64,000 bases of DNA. Origin: a virus. A model generated the notes under the pieces. That model did not search any database and was not told the origin of the DNA. It saw only the letters and a program-made list of their open reading frames with translations. Positions 17,815 to 26,405 of the stretch are shown here, piece by piece (the first letter of the stretch is position 1; each line of letters opens with the position of its first letter). The position numbers and the translations under genes were made by a program. The stretch spans positions 62,001-126,000 of IMG/VR virus record IMGVR_UViG_3300028394_000001; one strand, given 5' to 3'.

Positions 17815-18508
17815 AATAACAATCGTTATTCCTTGCAAGAATGAAGAAAAATACATAGGGTGGTTATTATTACAATTACGCAATCAACTGATAGGCAGTA
17901 CAAGAATTATAATTGCAGATTGCTCTACTGACAATACTCGTAAAGTTATTGAATCCACCAAAGGAAGATTGAATGTTGAGATTATTGATGGTGGTCCAGT
18001 TAGTATTGCTAAAAACAATGGAGCCAAGTTAGTAACTACTCCGTACATCTTGTTTATCGATGCGGATGTTCGTTTCTTTAATATCGATACTATTCGTGAC
18101 GTAGTTGATGAAATGGAATCCCACAATCTAGATTTAATCGGATTGTACGCAAAGTGTTATGATAGTGATATAAGAGCACAGATTGGGTTTATGTTATTCA
18201 ACTTTGTAAATCGCATTATGAGTTACAAAGTTCCTTTTGCTGTTGGTGCATTTATGTTAACTCGCCGAGATAAGTTTGAAGAATTCGGTGGCTTTGCTGA
18301 AAATTATGGAACAAGCGAAGACTTCTTTCTGTCGAAGAAATATGATACAAAGAAGTTTAAATTGGTCAATCATTATGTTGGACAAGATAGTAGAAGATTT
18401 CAAAAAATGGGATACTTTGGTATGGCCTGGTACCTAATCAAGAATTTTTGGAATAGAAATAATAAAGAATACTGGAATAAAATAGACCATTCAAAATATT
18501 GGAATTAA
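17798..18508 (+). CDS. Family 2 glycosyltransferase
   Basis: A 236-residue GT-A fold protein. TIVIPCKNEEKYIGWLLLQL and IIADCSTDNT form the nucleotide-sugar-binding start, FIDADVRFF contains the DxD metal motif, and GGFAENYGTSEDFFLSKK the ED acceptor motif. The C-terminal part is amphipathic and may lie on the membrane. An ATG pair at 17798 and 17801 follows an AAGG site; either could start. With the LpxH-like phosphatase it may remodel host lipid or LPS during infection. Confidence 0.78.
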   Translation: MMLSNKITIVIPCKNEEKYIGWLLLQLRNQLIGSTRIIIADCSTDNTRKVIESTKGRLNVEIIDGGPVSIAKNNGAKLVTTPYILFIDADVRFFNIDTIRDVVDEMESHNLDLIGLYAKCYDSDIRAQIGFMLFNFVNRIMSYKVPFAVGAFMLTRRDKFEEFGGFAENYGTSEDFFLSKKYDTKKFKLVNHYVGQDSRRFQKMGYFGMAWYLIKNFWNRNNKEYWNKIDHSKYWN

Positions 18509-18520
18509 AGAAAGAAAAAA

Positions 18521-19507
18521 ATGATTAAAAAAACAAACCAAGACGTTACACAAGAACGTACATACTTTAAACCATTCAACTACGCCTGGGCATATGATGC
18601 ATGGTTGAAACATGAACAATCACATTGGTTGCATACAGAAGTTCCAATGATGGAAGATGTTAAAGATTGGAAGAAAAAACTATCAACGGAAGAAAAACAA
18701 TTTCTAACACACATTTTTAGATTTTTCACACAAGGTGATATTGATGTTGCTGGTGGTTATGTAAACAACTACTTGCCATATTTTCCACAACCTGAAATGC
18801 GTATGATGTTGTTAGGCTTTGCTGCTCGTGAAGCTCTACACGTTGCTGCTTATTCACACTTAATTGAAACACTTGGTCTACCGGAAACAACCTATAATGA
18901 ATTCTCTGAATATGCTGAAATGCGTGAGAAACATGATTATGTAATCGACATATCTAAACAAAATACAACTAAACAAAATACTGCAACACACATAGCTGTA
19001 TTCTCCGCATTCACCGAAGGTATGCAGTTGTTTTCCTCATTCATCATGTTATTGAATTTTCCCCGTCATGGTAAAATGAAAGGCATGGGCCAGATTGTTA
19101 CTTGGTCTATTGTCGATGAAACGCAACACGCAGAGAATATGATTAAATTGTTTAGAACATACATAGGTGAGAATCCAGAAATCTGGAATGATGAACTAAA
19201 ATCTCGCATCTACACTATCGCAGAAAAGATGGTTGAACTTGAAGATAAGTTTATTGATTTAGCTTTTAACATGGGTGCTATGGAAGGTCTATCTGCGGAA
19301 GATGTTAAGAAATATATTCGTTACATTGCTGACCGTAGATTGATTTCATTGAGTTTGAAAGGTATTTTTAAAGTTAAGAAAAACCCACTACCATGGGTTG
19401 AAGAAATGATTAATGCACCAACGCATACAAACTTCTTTGAGAATAGAGCAACCGACTATGCAAAGGGTGCTTTGTCTGGAGATTGGGGTGATGTGTGGGC
19501 AAACTAA
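18521..19507 (+). CDS. nrdB: Ribonucleotide reductase small (beta) subunit
   Basis: A 328-residue class I RNR beta subunit. The di-iron ligands are visible in GDIDVAGGY, AAREALHVAAYSHL (Glu, His and a nearby Tyr in the position of the radical tyrosine), AFTEGMQLFSSF and VDETQHAENM. Length fits the family (320-375). The start is 12 nt after the glycosyltransferase stop, following an A/G-rich AAAGAAAG stretch. Works with the alpha subunit at 14120. Confidence 0.9.
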   Translation: MIKKTNQDVTQERTYFKPFNYAWAYDAWLKHEQSHWLHTEVPMMEDVKDWKKKLSTEEKQFLTHIFRFFTQGDIDVAGGYVNNYLPYFPQPEMRMMLLGFAAREALHVAAYSHLIETLGLPETTYNEFSEYAEMREKHDYVIDISKQNTTKQNTATHIAVFSAFTEGMQLFSSFIMLLNFPRHGKMKGMGQIVTWSIVDETQHAENMIKLFRTYIGENPEIWNDELKSRIYTIAEKMVELEDKFIDLAFNMGAMEGLSAEDVKKYIRYIADRRLISLSLKGIFKVKKNPLPWVEEMINAPTHTNFFENRATDYAKGALSGDWGDVWAN

Positions 19508-19528
19508 CAACAAAAATGGGAGATAAAA

Positions 19529-19717
19529 ATGAAAAACAAGATAGTATCAGGAGAATGTCTAAGTTGTGAATCAACTTATGAAGTTGAGTTTTATGAGGAA
19601 CTAACCTCACAAGAAATGCCAGAGTTTTGTCCATTTTGTGGTGAACCCATCGAAGAATTATCCGAAGAATATATAGAGGATGATGACATTGATGAAGATG
19701 ACTTAAAATGGGAATAA
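19529..19717 (+). CDS. Small acidic zinc-ribbon protein
   Basis: A 62-residue protein with two cysteine pairs, ECLSCES and FCPFCGEP, spaced as a zinc ribbon, and a very acidic C-terminus (EEYIEDDDIDEDDL). The same layout is frequent in T4-like phages of aquatic bacteria. It probably binds one zinc ion and a protein or nucleic acid partner. Ribosome-binding site GGGAG lies just upstream. Overlaps the next gene by 10 nt. Confidence 0.55.
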   Translation: MKNKIVSGECLSCESTYEVEFYEELTSQEMPEFCPFCGEPIEELSEEYIEDDDIDEDDLKWE

Positions 19718-20139
19718 ACTGGTTATATAAAGACTCAGACTTTGTAGAAGATTTGATTGGAGATAGTTACGGGTTTGTTTACATAATAACAAACCTAGAA
19801 ACAAATAGAAAATACATTGGTAAGAAACTTTTCTATTTCTCCAAAACAAAACAAGTAAAAGGTAAAAGAAAAAAATATAAAGTGGCTAGCGATTGGCCAA
19901 CTTATTATGGTAGCAGTGAAGAATTACAAAAAGATGTTGAGCTCTATGGAAAAGATAAATTCAAAAGAGAAATACTACATCTATGTAAATCAAAAGGTGA
20001 ATGTAGTTATCTTGAAGCAAAAGAACAATTTGCACACAAGGTTATGGAGAGTGATGAATATTACAATAGCTGGATTATGGTTAGGGTAAGAAAATCACAT
20101 ATTAAGGATTATAATGCTAGACTACTTAAAGAAATTTGA
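19708..20139 (+). CDS. GIY-YIG-like putative endonuclease
   Basis: A 143-residue protein with YGFVYIITNLETNRKYIGKK, close to the GIY-YIG signature (here GFVYI ... KYIGKK), followed by WPTYYGSSEEL, a conserved basic-aromatic region, and FKREILHLCKSKGECSYLEAKEQF containing the candidate metal-binding Glu. Homologues in T4-like phages are called Seg-like or putative homing endonucleases. It is a stand-alone gene, not inside an intron, and it may have a replication or repair role instead. Confidence 0.6.
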   Translation: MGINWLYKDSDFVEDLIGDSYGFVYIITNLETNRKYIGKKLFYFSKTKQVKGKRKKYKVASDWPTYYGSSEELQKDVELYGKDKFKREILHLCKSKGECSYLEAKEQFAHKVMESDEYYNSWIMVRVRKSHIKDYNARLLKEI

Positions 20140-20455
20140 TAAGGCAAATTTTCATACGTTTATGTTTTTACCCGGTGAAGAAGAAGATTCTTTACACATT
20201 GAAGTTAATGAATTAAAAGAAGCTGGTGAAAAAGTTTCGGGTAGTGTTTTAGGTGATTGTTATGATGTTATAATATTCAAAGAAACCGAAGATGGTGACA
20301 TTGATAACTTGGAAAGATTTGATGCAATCCTTGCAGCTCCGTTGGAATATATGTCCATGTTGATACCTTTGGATTTTTATGGTGTAATTTGTAAAAAAAC
20401 AACAACATCTGGTAAACTTATGGATGGAATATTTGACAAATTTCAAGAAACGTGA
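20114..20455 (+). CDS. Hypothetical protein
   Basis: A 113-residue acidic protein (FLPGEEEDSLHIEVNEL, FKETEDGDIDNLERF) without recognised motif. Starting at ATG 20114 it overlaps the GIY-YIG gene by 26 nt. An internal ATG at 20162 (MFLPGEEED) would avoid the overlap but lacks an obvious ribosome-binding site. Mixed alpha/beta appearance. It is followed by a 32-nt gap before the RNase H gene. Confidence 0.5.
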   Translation: MLDYLKKFDKANFHTFMFLPGEEEDSLHIEVNELKEAGEKVSGSVLGDCYDVIIFKETEDGDIDNLERFDAILAAPLEYMSMLIPLDFYGVICKKTTTSGKLMDGIFDKFQET

Positions 20456-20487
20456 TATAGTGTAGTTTTATAACTTATGGATTTATA

Positions 20488-21348
20488 ATGATTCTCGTTG
20501 ACCTGAACCAGGTTCTTTTAGCCGGACTAATGGCACAATTGTCAAATCAAAAAGGAGTTAAGTTAGAAGAAGACTTAATTCGCCACTTGGTCTTGAATAT
20601 CCTTAGGATGCACCTAAAGACTTTCCGTAACGAATACGGAGAAGTTGTACTCTGTTGTGACAACCGCAAATATTGGCGTAAGGAGTTCTTTCCATTCTAC
20701 AAGGCGGGCCGTAAAGCAACCCGTGAAAAGTCTGCACTAGATTGGCATCTGATTTTTGAATTGTTGACCAAGCTCAAACAAGAACTGAAAGAAAACTTTC
20801 CTTACAAGGTTATTGATGTTGACGGAGCAGAAGCTGATGACATTATTGGTACACTTGCACCAAGATATGCAGCACATCAAAAAGTATTGATTTTATCCAG
20901 TGACGGAGATTTTCTCCAGTTGCAACAATACGGACCAAATATTAAACAATACAATCCATCACAAAAGAAATTTATCAAATCACAAAACCCGTTGGTTGAG
21001 TTAAAAGAGAAAATCATTCGCGGTGATAAAGGTGACGGCATTCCAAACATCTTTTCATCCTCAGACTGTTTTGTCCGCGGTATTCGGCAAAAGAGTATTT
21101 CAGAAGATAAATTGAATAAACTGTTAAAAGAAGATATGGTTCAAACCAGTGACTTGATTGACAGTAATGCTTTAACGGGGTTCTCACGCAATAAGACCTT
21201 AATTGACCTTACTTGCATACCTGTTGAAATTAAAGAGAAAATCATAAATACTTATGATGAATCTAAACCCGCATCTAAACAAAAGATGTTTAACTATTTT
21301 ATTCAGTACAAGCTGAAAAATTTAATGGAAGTAATTGAGGACTTTTAA
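20488..21348 (+). CDS. rnh: RNase H / 5'-3' flap exonuclease, T4 Rnh family
   Basis: A 286-residue FEN-type nuclease that removes RNA primers from lagging-strand fragments. Acidic metal ligands are seen in MILVDLNQVLL (first Asp), VLCCDNRKYWRKEFFPFYKAGRK, VIDVDGAEADDIIGTL (Glu and two Asp), ILSSDGDFLQL, and RGDKGDGIPN. Length compares with T4 RNase H (305). Its end overlaps the next gene by 1 nt. Confidence 0.85.
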   Translation: MILVDLNQVLLAGLMAQLSNQKGVKLEEDLIRHLVLNILRMHLKTFRNEYGEVVLCCDNRKYWRKEFFPFYKAGRKATREKSALDWHLIFELLTKLKQELKENFPYKVIDVDGAEADDIIGTLAPRYAAHQKVLILSSDGDFLQLQQYGPNIKQYNPSQKKFIKSQNPLVELKEKIIRGDKGDGIPNIFSSSDCFVRGIRQKSISEDKLNKLLKEDMVQTSDLIDSNALTGFSRNKTLIDLTCIPVEIKEKIINTYDESKPASKQKMFNYFIQYKLKNLMEVIEDF

Positions 21349-21770
21349 TGAAAAATGTATATGAAATTTTTGATGAATTTGAACTTGCTGTAACTAATCA
21401 ACAACGAATGGATGTAATTGGAAAAAATCTATCCAAAGTATTGACCGAAGTGTTGAAATTGGGATTTCATCCAGGACCACAATGGTATTTTAATGATATG
21501 CCTGATGGATATGTAATAAAGAATGTTCCAGCAGGAATGAGTTACTCAAGTCTTTCGACTGAAATGCGGAAACTTTACATGTTTCAAAAAGGCAATGAAA
21601 CAGCTGATAAACTAACAGATAAAAAGCGTGAACAGCTTTTAGTTGAGTTTTTGCAGAATTTGGAACCCCGTGAAGCAGAAGTTGTCATGGGTATTTTTAG
21701 AAAAGATTTTGGTGTAAAAGGACTTAATTACAAGTTCATTAAATCGGCTTTCCCGGCAATGTTGCCATAA
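21348..21770 (+). CDS. Conserved phage protein (DUF6433-like)
   Basis: A 140-residue protein, mostly helical: MKNVYEIFDEFELA, a conserved central segment HPGPQWYFNDMPDGY, and LEPREAEVVMGIFRKD ... GLNYKFIKSAFP. The last part looks like a helix-hairpin region. I associate it with the DUF6433 family found next to rnh in T4-like phages of marine bacteria, but this is by memory of the pattern. Function unknown. Confidence 0.55.
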   Translation: MKNVYEIFDEFELAVTNQQRMDVIGKNLSKVLTEVLKLGFHPGPQWYFNDMPDGYVIKNVPAGMSYSSLSTEMRKLYMFQKGNETADKLTDKKREQLLVEFLQNLEPREAEVVMGIFRKDFGVKGLNYKFIKSAFPAMLP

Positions 21771-21785
21771 CTATAGGAGTTTTAG

Positions 21786-21965
21786 GTGTCAAAAGATGTA
21801 GAGAAGTTTCGCAAAGATAGAAACTACAACGAAGATTATGGTTTTGAAAAAAACCAATATGATAAGCGTAAAAAGCGAGACAAACAAAAGAGTTTTACTA
21901 GACAATCCCAATTTGATAAGTACGAAACCGATTGGGGTGCCGATAAAATGAAATTTAGACGTTAA
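21786..21965 (+). CDS. Small basic/aromatic protein, GTG start
   Basis: A 59-residue protein beginning with GTG 21786, preceded by an AGGAG site at 21775. It is rich in Lys, Arg, Asp and aromatic residues (FRKDRNYNEDYGFEKNQYDKRKKRDK) and likely disordered and nucleic-acid binding. It ends immediately before the TGTTGT/ACAACA palindrome and an early promoter, so it closes the transcription unit starting upstream. Confidence 0.5.
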   Translation: MSKDVEKFRKDRNYNEDYGFEKNQYDKRKKRDKQKSFTRQSQFDKYETDWGADKMKFRR

Positions 21966-21966
21966 G

Positions 21967-21984
21967 TGTTGTATTAAAACAACA
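21967..21984 (+). repeat. Palindrome TGTTGT-N6-ACAACA upstream of promoter
   Basis: Perfect 6-bp inverted repeat with AT-only spacer, beginning one base after a stop codon and ending 6 nt before the -35 box. Equivalent elements occur at 33092, 36648 and 37792. It could be an operator or a short terminator hairpin. Confidence 0.6.
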
Positions 21985-21990
21985 AAAAAC

Positions 21991-22019
21991 TTGACAATTA
22001 CTTGAAAGTTCTGTATAAT
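21991..22019 (+). promoter_or_regulatory. Sigma70-type promoter (TTGACA-17-TATAAT)
   Basis: Both hexamers are exact consensus with 17-bp spacing. It drives the rightward group beginning at 22044 and lies just after the palindrome at 21967. Confidence 0.8.
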
Positions 22020-22043
22020 GTGAATCTTGTACGGAAATATATT

Positions 22044-22388
22044 ATGTTTATCCACTGTAAAGTTCCCAAATCTAAAAAACGCAAAGTGCCTAAGAACCAA
22101 CAGGCACAGTATGAAGAATGGCTCAAATCCATCGAGGATATGAAGCCTAAGTCATTAAGTAAATACTCAAAAACAATGGAAATCAAAACTCCTGTTGTGG
22201 CCAGTGTTTATGTCCGCGAAACGGCTAAATTTAAGTCATTGGATACGGGACCAGGTGATGCAACTAAAGCTCCAGCTAAAATATACACTGGAAATATGGT
22301 CAAAGGGATTGCAACAATGCATAAATCTAATGCCGTACCTGTTTTTACTGATGAGCAAGCAAAAGACATTTCAAGTATGAGGCGTTAA
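22044..22388 (+). CDS. Conserved phage protein of unknown function
   Basis: A 114-residue basic protein. The N-terminal part is Lys/Ser-rich; the conserved end reads IYTGNMVKGIATMHKSNAVPVFTDEQAKDISSMRR, whose family is common in T4-like phages. ATG 22044 is chosen because it lies about 20 nt after the expected transcript start of the 21991 promoter; an upstream in-frame ATG at 22002 falls inside the promoter. No function known. Confidence 0.6.
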   Translation: MFIHCKVPKSKKRKVPKNQQAQYEEWLKSIEDMKPKSLSKYSKTMEIKTPVVASVYVRETAKFKSLDTGPGDATKAPAKIYTGNMVKGIATMHKSNAVPVFTDEQAKDISSMRR

Positions 22389-22389
22389 C

Positions 22390-22539
22390 ATGAAAAAACT
22401 CAATTTTACACTAAAACTAGCACGTCCGCACTGCCGGACTCCCATAAAACCCGTGCAAAAGCACAAAATTGTGTCAGAGCACGACCGGAAAGTCAAACAT
22501 CCGCAGAAACTGTCACGAATTCTTCTCGGAGAGCAATAA
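22390..22539 (+). CDS. Small very basic protein
   Basis: A 49-residue protein, start 2 nt after the upstream stop. It is strongly basic (KLARPHCRTPIKPVQKHK, DRKVKHPQKLSRI) with His and Pro, so it may bind nucleic acid. The compact spacing with its neighbours and a GGAGAG site for the next gene inside its end support its being translated. Confidence 0.45.
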   Translation: MKKLNFTLKLARPHCRTPIKPVQKHKIVSEHDRKVKHPQKLSRILLGEQ

Positions 22540-22541
22540 AA

Positions 22542-22694
22542 ATGACAGAAAATACAGAAATTGACAATAATAAACCAAAATTCACTGAGGAATCACTAAA
22601 TGAGCTCAATCAAGCTGTCCGTCGATGGGCTGTTATGACACAATTTGAACAGGATCAAGAAAATTATGAACAACTACGACAATATACCAACTGA
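22542..22694 (+). CDS. Small hypothetical protein
   Basis: A 50-residue acidic, helical protein (FTEESLNELNQAVRRWAVMTQFEQDQENYEQLRQY) preceded by GGAGAG 8-14 nt upstream of ATG 22542. It overlaps the next gene by 29 nt in a different frame. Similar tiny helical proteins are often found before the AbrB-like gene in related phages. Confidence 0.45.
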   Translation: MTENTEIDNNKPKFTEESLNELNQAVRRWAVMTQFEQDQENYEQLRQYTN

Positions 22695-22881
22695 AAACAC
22701 TTGGATTACATACATTCAAGAAGCCGAAGACGGATCCGGCGATGGAATTCTGACTTTTCCACCAGAGTTAATCGAAAAAATGGGTTGGAAAGAAGGAACA
22801 ACACTACACCTAGAGGTGAACGAACAAGGCACACTAATTATTACTGATAAAAGCTTGACAAATAACGAAAATAGTGTATAA
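22666..22881 (+). CDS. AbrB/SpoVT-like DNA-binding domain protein
   Basis: A 71-residue protein with a swapped-hairpin AbrB pattern: DGILTFPPELIEKMGWKEGTTLHLEVNEQGTLIITD, comparable to antitoxin and transition-state regulators. ATG 22666 (MNNYDNIP) has AGGA 11 nt upstream. The promoter for the next gene lies within its last codons. It is probably a small transcription regulator, with early-region promoters as possible targets. Confidence 0.65.
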   Translation: MNNYDNIPTENTWITYIQEAEDGSGDGILTFPPELIEKMGWKEGTTLHLEVNEQGTLIITDKSLTNNENSV

Positions 22882-22882
22882 T
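22855..22882 (+). promoter_or_regulatory. Sigma70-type promoter (TTGACA-16-TATAAT)
   Basis: Exact hexamers with 16-bp spacing inside the end of the AbrB-like gene, 25 nt before the start of the VWA metallopeptidase gene, whose RBS AGGAAA follows. Confidence 0.8.
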
Positions 22883-22907
22883 ACATACATTATCTTTAGG
22901 AAATACC

Positions 22908-25109
22908 ATGGAACTAATCGAATCCAAGTCAATTCTTGCCAAACTTATGGCAACCGAGAACCTTCATATCGAACAACGCAAGGTTCCGACAGCATCCTTT
23001 GATGTTAAAAATCGTATTCTAACCATTCCTATTCTGGAAAACGGAATCTCATCTTATCTGTACGACCTTTTCATGGGTCACGAAGTCGGTCATGCACTTT
23101 ATACACCAGAAGATGGTATGAAAAAGGCCTACGACCTAAAATACTCCATGAGTGTTATGAATGTACTGGAAGATTCCCGTATTGAACGTAAAATCAAAAC
23201 AAAATATCCCGGCATTCGTCAGTCTTTCATTCGTGCTTACAAAGAATTGGTTGACCAAGATTTCTTTGGAACCGAAGGCAAAGACCTGAATGAACTAAAT
23301 TTCATCGACCGTGTTAACCTTTACTGCAAAGGTGGTGCATCAACTGGCATTAAATTCAGTGATGTTGAAACCGAACTCCTGGAAGAAATCGAAAACACAC
23401 AAACCTATGATGATGTAATTGAAGTTTACAAAAAAGTTTCAGATTACATGAAAAGTGAAGAAGAAGACAATCCTGAACCTGAAACTGAAACCAAAAAAGG
23501 TGATGGTGAATTGTCTGATGAAGAAATGGAAGAAATGCTTGAGGAAATCCTTGGTGAAAAAACTGATGAGCAACCAGATGAAGATAGCAAAAAAGATAAA
23601 GCACAAGATGAAGGCTTGGGTGGTGAAGAAGGAAACAAAAATTCTTCTCCTGGTGATTCACAAGAAGAAGGTGTAAGTGACGACTCCGGTAAAAACCAAG
23701 GTGGTGGTGCCGGCGGCCGTAAAACAAAACAAGTTGAAGAACCTGTTTCAGAAACAGATGAAGCTTACCGTAAAAACGAAAGCCGAATGTTTTCTTCTAG
23801 TTCTTTAGAATATGGATATGGTAATGTTCCAAATTTAGACATTGATAGAATTATTGTGAATCACAGTGTAGTTTGGTCTCGTTATGAAGATGATGTTACA
23901 TCCAAGTATAAAGAGTTGGGTGGACCCAAATCCGAATGGAAAGAATTCTTAGTAAAAGATAAAGAAGAATTTCTTAAATTCCGTGAAGATTCTAAGAAAG
24001 TGGTTTCTTATCTTGTAAAAGAATTTGAGCTGCGTAAGAATGCTGACCAAATGAAACGTGCTAGCATTTCCAAAACTGGTGAACTGAATATGAGTAAGAT
24101 TTTCTCTTATCAATTCAGTGAAGATATTTTCAAGAAGATTACTGTTGTACCTGGTGGTAAATCACATGGTCTGGTTATGTTCATTGATTGGTCAGGTTCT
24201 ATGTCTGATAACATTGGAAACACCGTAAAGCAATTATTGAACCTTGTAATGTTTTGCAAGAAGATTAATATTCCTTATGAAGTATATGCTTTCAGTACCG
24301 AATATGAAGATATTGATAAAGGTTGGCAACATCAAAGTAACCTAAAACGCGGTGATATGTGTCTTTCTGATTTTAGATTGTTGAATCTGCTTTCAAACAA
24401 AATGAGTGCAGTACAATTCACTAAAGCTGCTGGTGCTCTTTTGAGATATGAAACACACGGTCGTTGGACAATGCCTGAATGGTTTAAACTTGGTGGAACT
24501 CCTTTGAATGAATCTATTGTTGCTGCAATGAAAATTGTTCCAAGATTCAAAAAGGATAACCGTCTGCAAATTGTTAATACTGTATTCTTGACTGATGGTG
24601 AAGGAAATAAATGGACTTCTGTTGCTGATGGTTGTGGCCGTTATCTGTGGTCAGCTCAAGGTTATGGTAGCAAAAACCAAAGATTGATTATCCGTGATCC
24701 AATCACAAAATATGAAGTGATGGTTTCAGATATGACGGACAATGAACTGACTTCAGCTTACATCAAACTTCTGAAAGTCCGTACAGGTTGTAATATTATT
24801 GGTTTCTATGTTCTTCCTGGCCGTTCTTTTAGTTATGTTGTATCGAAATATATGCCAGACCTTGATTCAATTAAAACTGAAAAATTGAAGAAAGACTTTC
24901 GTACTAACAAGTTTCAAGTTATCACCAACGGTGGTTTTGATGAGTATTATTTGCTCCGTTCCGAAGGCCTAGATACTGATGAAGATTCAGAATTTGAAGT
25001 AGAAGAATCCGCATCTTTGAAAAAGATTGCTTCCCAATTCAACAAATTTAGTTCTTCAAGAAAAAGCAGCCGAGTTGTTCTCAACCGGTTTATTGATTTG
25101 ATTACATAA
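22908..25109 (+). CDS. CobT-like metallopeptidase with VWA domain
   Basis: A 733-residue protein. Residues about 55-70 hold GHEVGHALYTPEDG, a zincin HExxH motif. A long acidic, disordered linker (about 185-280; EEEDNPEPETETKKGDGELSDEEMEEMLEE) precedes a VWA domain with the MIDAS start FIDWSGSMSDN and later FLTDGEG. This is the CobT-like partner of a MoxR/CobS-type AAA+ ATPase, and the phage encodes one at 40285. The pair probably forms a chelatase-like remodelling complex; the target in phages is unknown. Confidence 0.8.
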   Translation: MELIESKSILAKLMATENLHIEQRKVPTASFDVKNRILTIPILENGISSYLYDLFMGHEVGHALYTPEDGMKKAYDLKYSMSVMNVLEDSRIERKIKTKYPGIRQSFIRAYKELVDQDFFGTEGKDLNELNFIDRVNLYCKGGASTGIKFSDVETELLEEIENTQTYDDVIEVYKKVSDYMKSEEEDNPEPETETKKGDGELSDEEMEEMLEEILGEKTDEQPDEDSKKDKAQDEGLGGEEGNKNSSPGDSQEEGVSDDSGKNQGGGAGGRKTKQVEEPVSETDEAYRKNESRMFSSSSLEYGYGNVPNLDIDRIIVNHSVVWSRYEDDVTSKYKELGGPKSEWKEFLVKDKEEFLKFREDSKKVVSYLVKEFELRKNADQMKRASISKTGELNMSKIFSYQFSEDIFKKITVVPGGKSHGLVMFIDWSGSMSDNIGNTVKQLLNLVMFCKKINIPYEVYAFSTEYEDIDKGWQHQSNLKRGDMCLSDFRLLNLLSNKMSAVQFTKAAGALLRYETHGRWTMPEWFKLGGTPLNESIVAAMKIVPRFKKDNRLQIVNTVFLTDGEGNKWTSVADGCGRYLWSAQGYGSKNQRLIIRDPITKYEVMVSDMTDNELTSAYIKLLKVRTGCNIIGFYVLPGRSFSYVVSKYMPDLDSIKTEKLKKDFRTNKFQVITNGGFDEYYLLRSEGLDTDEDSEFEVEESASLKKIASQFNKFSSSRKSSRVVLNRFIDLIT

Positions 25110-25118
25110 GGAGTTAGT

Positions 25119-25316
25119 ATGTTTGATTTATGTTACACTGCACAAGTAGACAATAAGAAAAGTGAAGTCCGCAAGGATGCAATGGGTGTATACACTATTG
25201 CTTTTTATATGAACGATATGTTTTCACACTCCGCTCGGAGTTATGTGAAAGAAGAAGCTGAGAAGTTGGCTGATTCATTTGTTGGTAATAGCCGTCCTAC
25301 ATTCCTATCAGAATGA
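25119..25316 (+). CDS. Small hypothetical protein
   Basis: A 65-residue protein 9 nt after the VWA gene, with a GGAG site. Sequence MFDLCYTAQVDNKKSEVRKD then VYTIAFYMNDMFSHS and a helical end. No family recognised. It overlaps the epimerase gene by 4 nt and is thus in the same operon. Confidence 0.5.
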   Translation: MFDLCYTAQVDNKKSEVRKDAMGVYTIAFYMNDMFSHSARSYVKEEAEKLADSFVGNSRPTFLSE

Positions 25317-26134
25317 GAGTATTAATTACTGGTTCAAACGGGTACATCGGTAAGCATTTGTATAGAATGCTTATCGAGACTCGTCCTGATATTGAAATAT
25401 ATCGATTGGACTATAATGATCCTGCGTGGAATAAAAATATAGACATTCGTAATCATAATGACATTTACAATCATTTCTCTGATGTGTTCTTTGATGCTGT
25501 GATTCATCTTGCTGCACTTGTTCGTGTTGGTGAATCGGTTGAAAGGCCTAAAGCATATTGTGAAACGAATGTTAACGGTACAATCAATCTACTGGAGAAT
25601 TTGGAATATAAAAACTTCATTTTCGCATCTACCGGTGCTGCAAGTAATCCAACAAGTCCTTATGCCTACACCAAATTGATGGCTGAGCATATCATTAGAG
25701 AATATATGGGAGAAAAAGATTACACCATCTTTAGATTCTATAATGTAACTGGGTCTGGAGGTTATCCTGCAACGAATCCAGATGGTCTGTTCTACAATCT
25801 GACTAACGCTATACAAACTAGGGCTTTCACACTTTATGGAACGAATTATCCGACCAAGGATGGTACTGCTATCCGTGAGTATGTCCATGTGAATGATATT
25901 TGCAGAGCGCTCATTAAGGCTATAGATAAACCAAGCATGTCTATTGAGAATCTAGCATATGGTGATACTCGGACAGTCCAAGAGATTGTTGACATTTTTA
26001 AGAAAGTCAATGGTGTAGACTTTAAAGTGAATCATTCCCCTAGGAGAGATGGTGACTTGATAGAAAATTATTTGAAGAATCCCTCAACCTACATGGAACG
26101 TAATTATACTTACGAAGAAATGTTAAAAATATAG
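25313..26134 (+). CDS. NAD-dependent sugar epimerase, GalE-like SDR
   Basis: A 273-residue extended short-chain dehydrogenase. The NAD-binding loop TGSNGYIGKHL (GxxGxxG), the catalytic SPYAYTKLMAE (Ser, YxxxK) and the downstream REYVHVNDI sugar-binding segment are all present. It is shorter than bacterial GalE (about 338), with the region after the Rossmann fold reduced. It could make a UDP- or dTDP-sugar used for glycosylating DNA or envelope; the phage also encodes a GT2 at 17798. Confidence 0.8.
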   Translation: MRVLITGSNGYIGKHLYRMLIETRPDIEIYRLDYNDPAWNKNIDIRNHNDIYNHFSDVFFDAVIHLAALVRVGESVERPKAYCETNVNGTINLLENLEYKNFIFASTGAASNPTSPYAYTKLMAEHIIREYMGEKDYTIFRFYNVTGSGGYPATNPDGLFYNLTNAIQTRAFTLYGTNYPTKDGTAIREYVHVNDICRALIKAIDKPSMSIENLAYGDTRTVQEIVDIFKKVNGVDFKVNHSPRRDGDLIENYLKNPSTYMERNYTYEEMLKI

Positions 26135-26144
26135 AAAGAAAATT

Positions 26145-26405
26145 ATGCTAAAGCCTTTGAGAAATAAATTAGTGGTAGAGATTATTGAAAAAGAAAAAGT
26201 ATCATCGGGTGGTATTATTCTAACTAGGTCTGACCGTGATGAAGTTAACCGCGGTAAAGTTATCTTTGTTGGTTCTGGTGTGCTTGACATTTCTGTTGGT
26301 GATGTTATACTACCCAACTGGAACGCAGCAGTTAAGACTGTTGTTGAAGGAAACACTTTCTACATCCTTTCAGAAGAAGATGTAGTTTTGATTTTTGGTG
26401 ATTAA
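26145..26405 (+). CDS. GroES-like co-chaperonin
   Basis: An 86-residue GroES fold: LKPLRNKLVVEIIEKEKVSSGGIILT contains the start and the mobile loop, then RGKVIFVGSG and VGDVILPNW, ending YILSEEDVVLIFGD. It probably works with host GroEL on capsid protein folding, like T4 gp31, but is closer in size and sequence pattern to bacterial GroES (about 95). Confidence 0.8.
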   Translation: MLKPLRNKLVVEIIEKEKVSSGGIILTRSDRDEVNRGKVIFVGSGVLDISVGDVILPNWNAAVKTVVEGNTFYILSEEDVVLIFGD

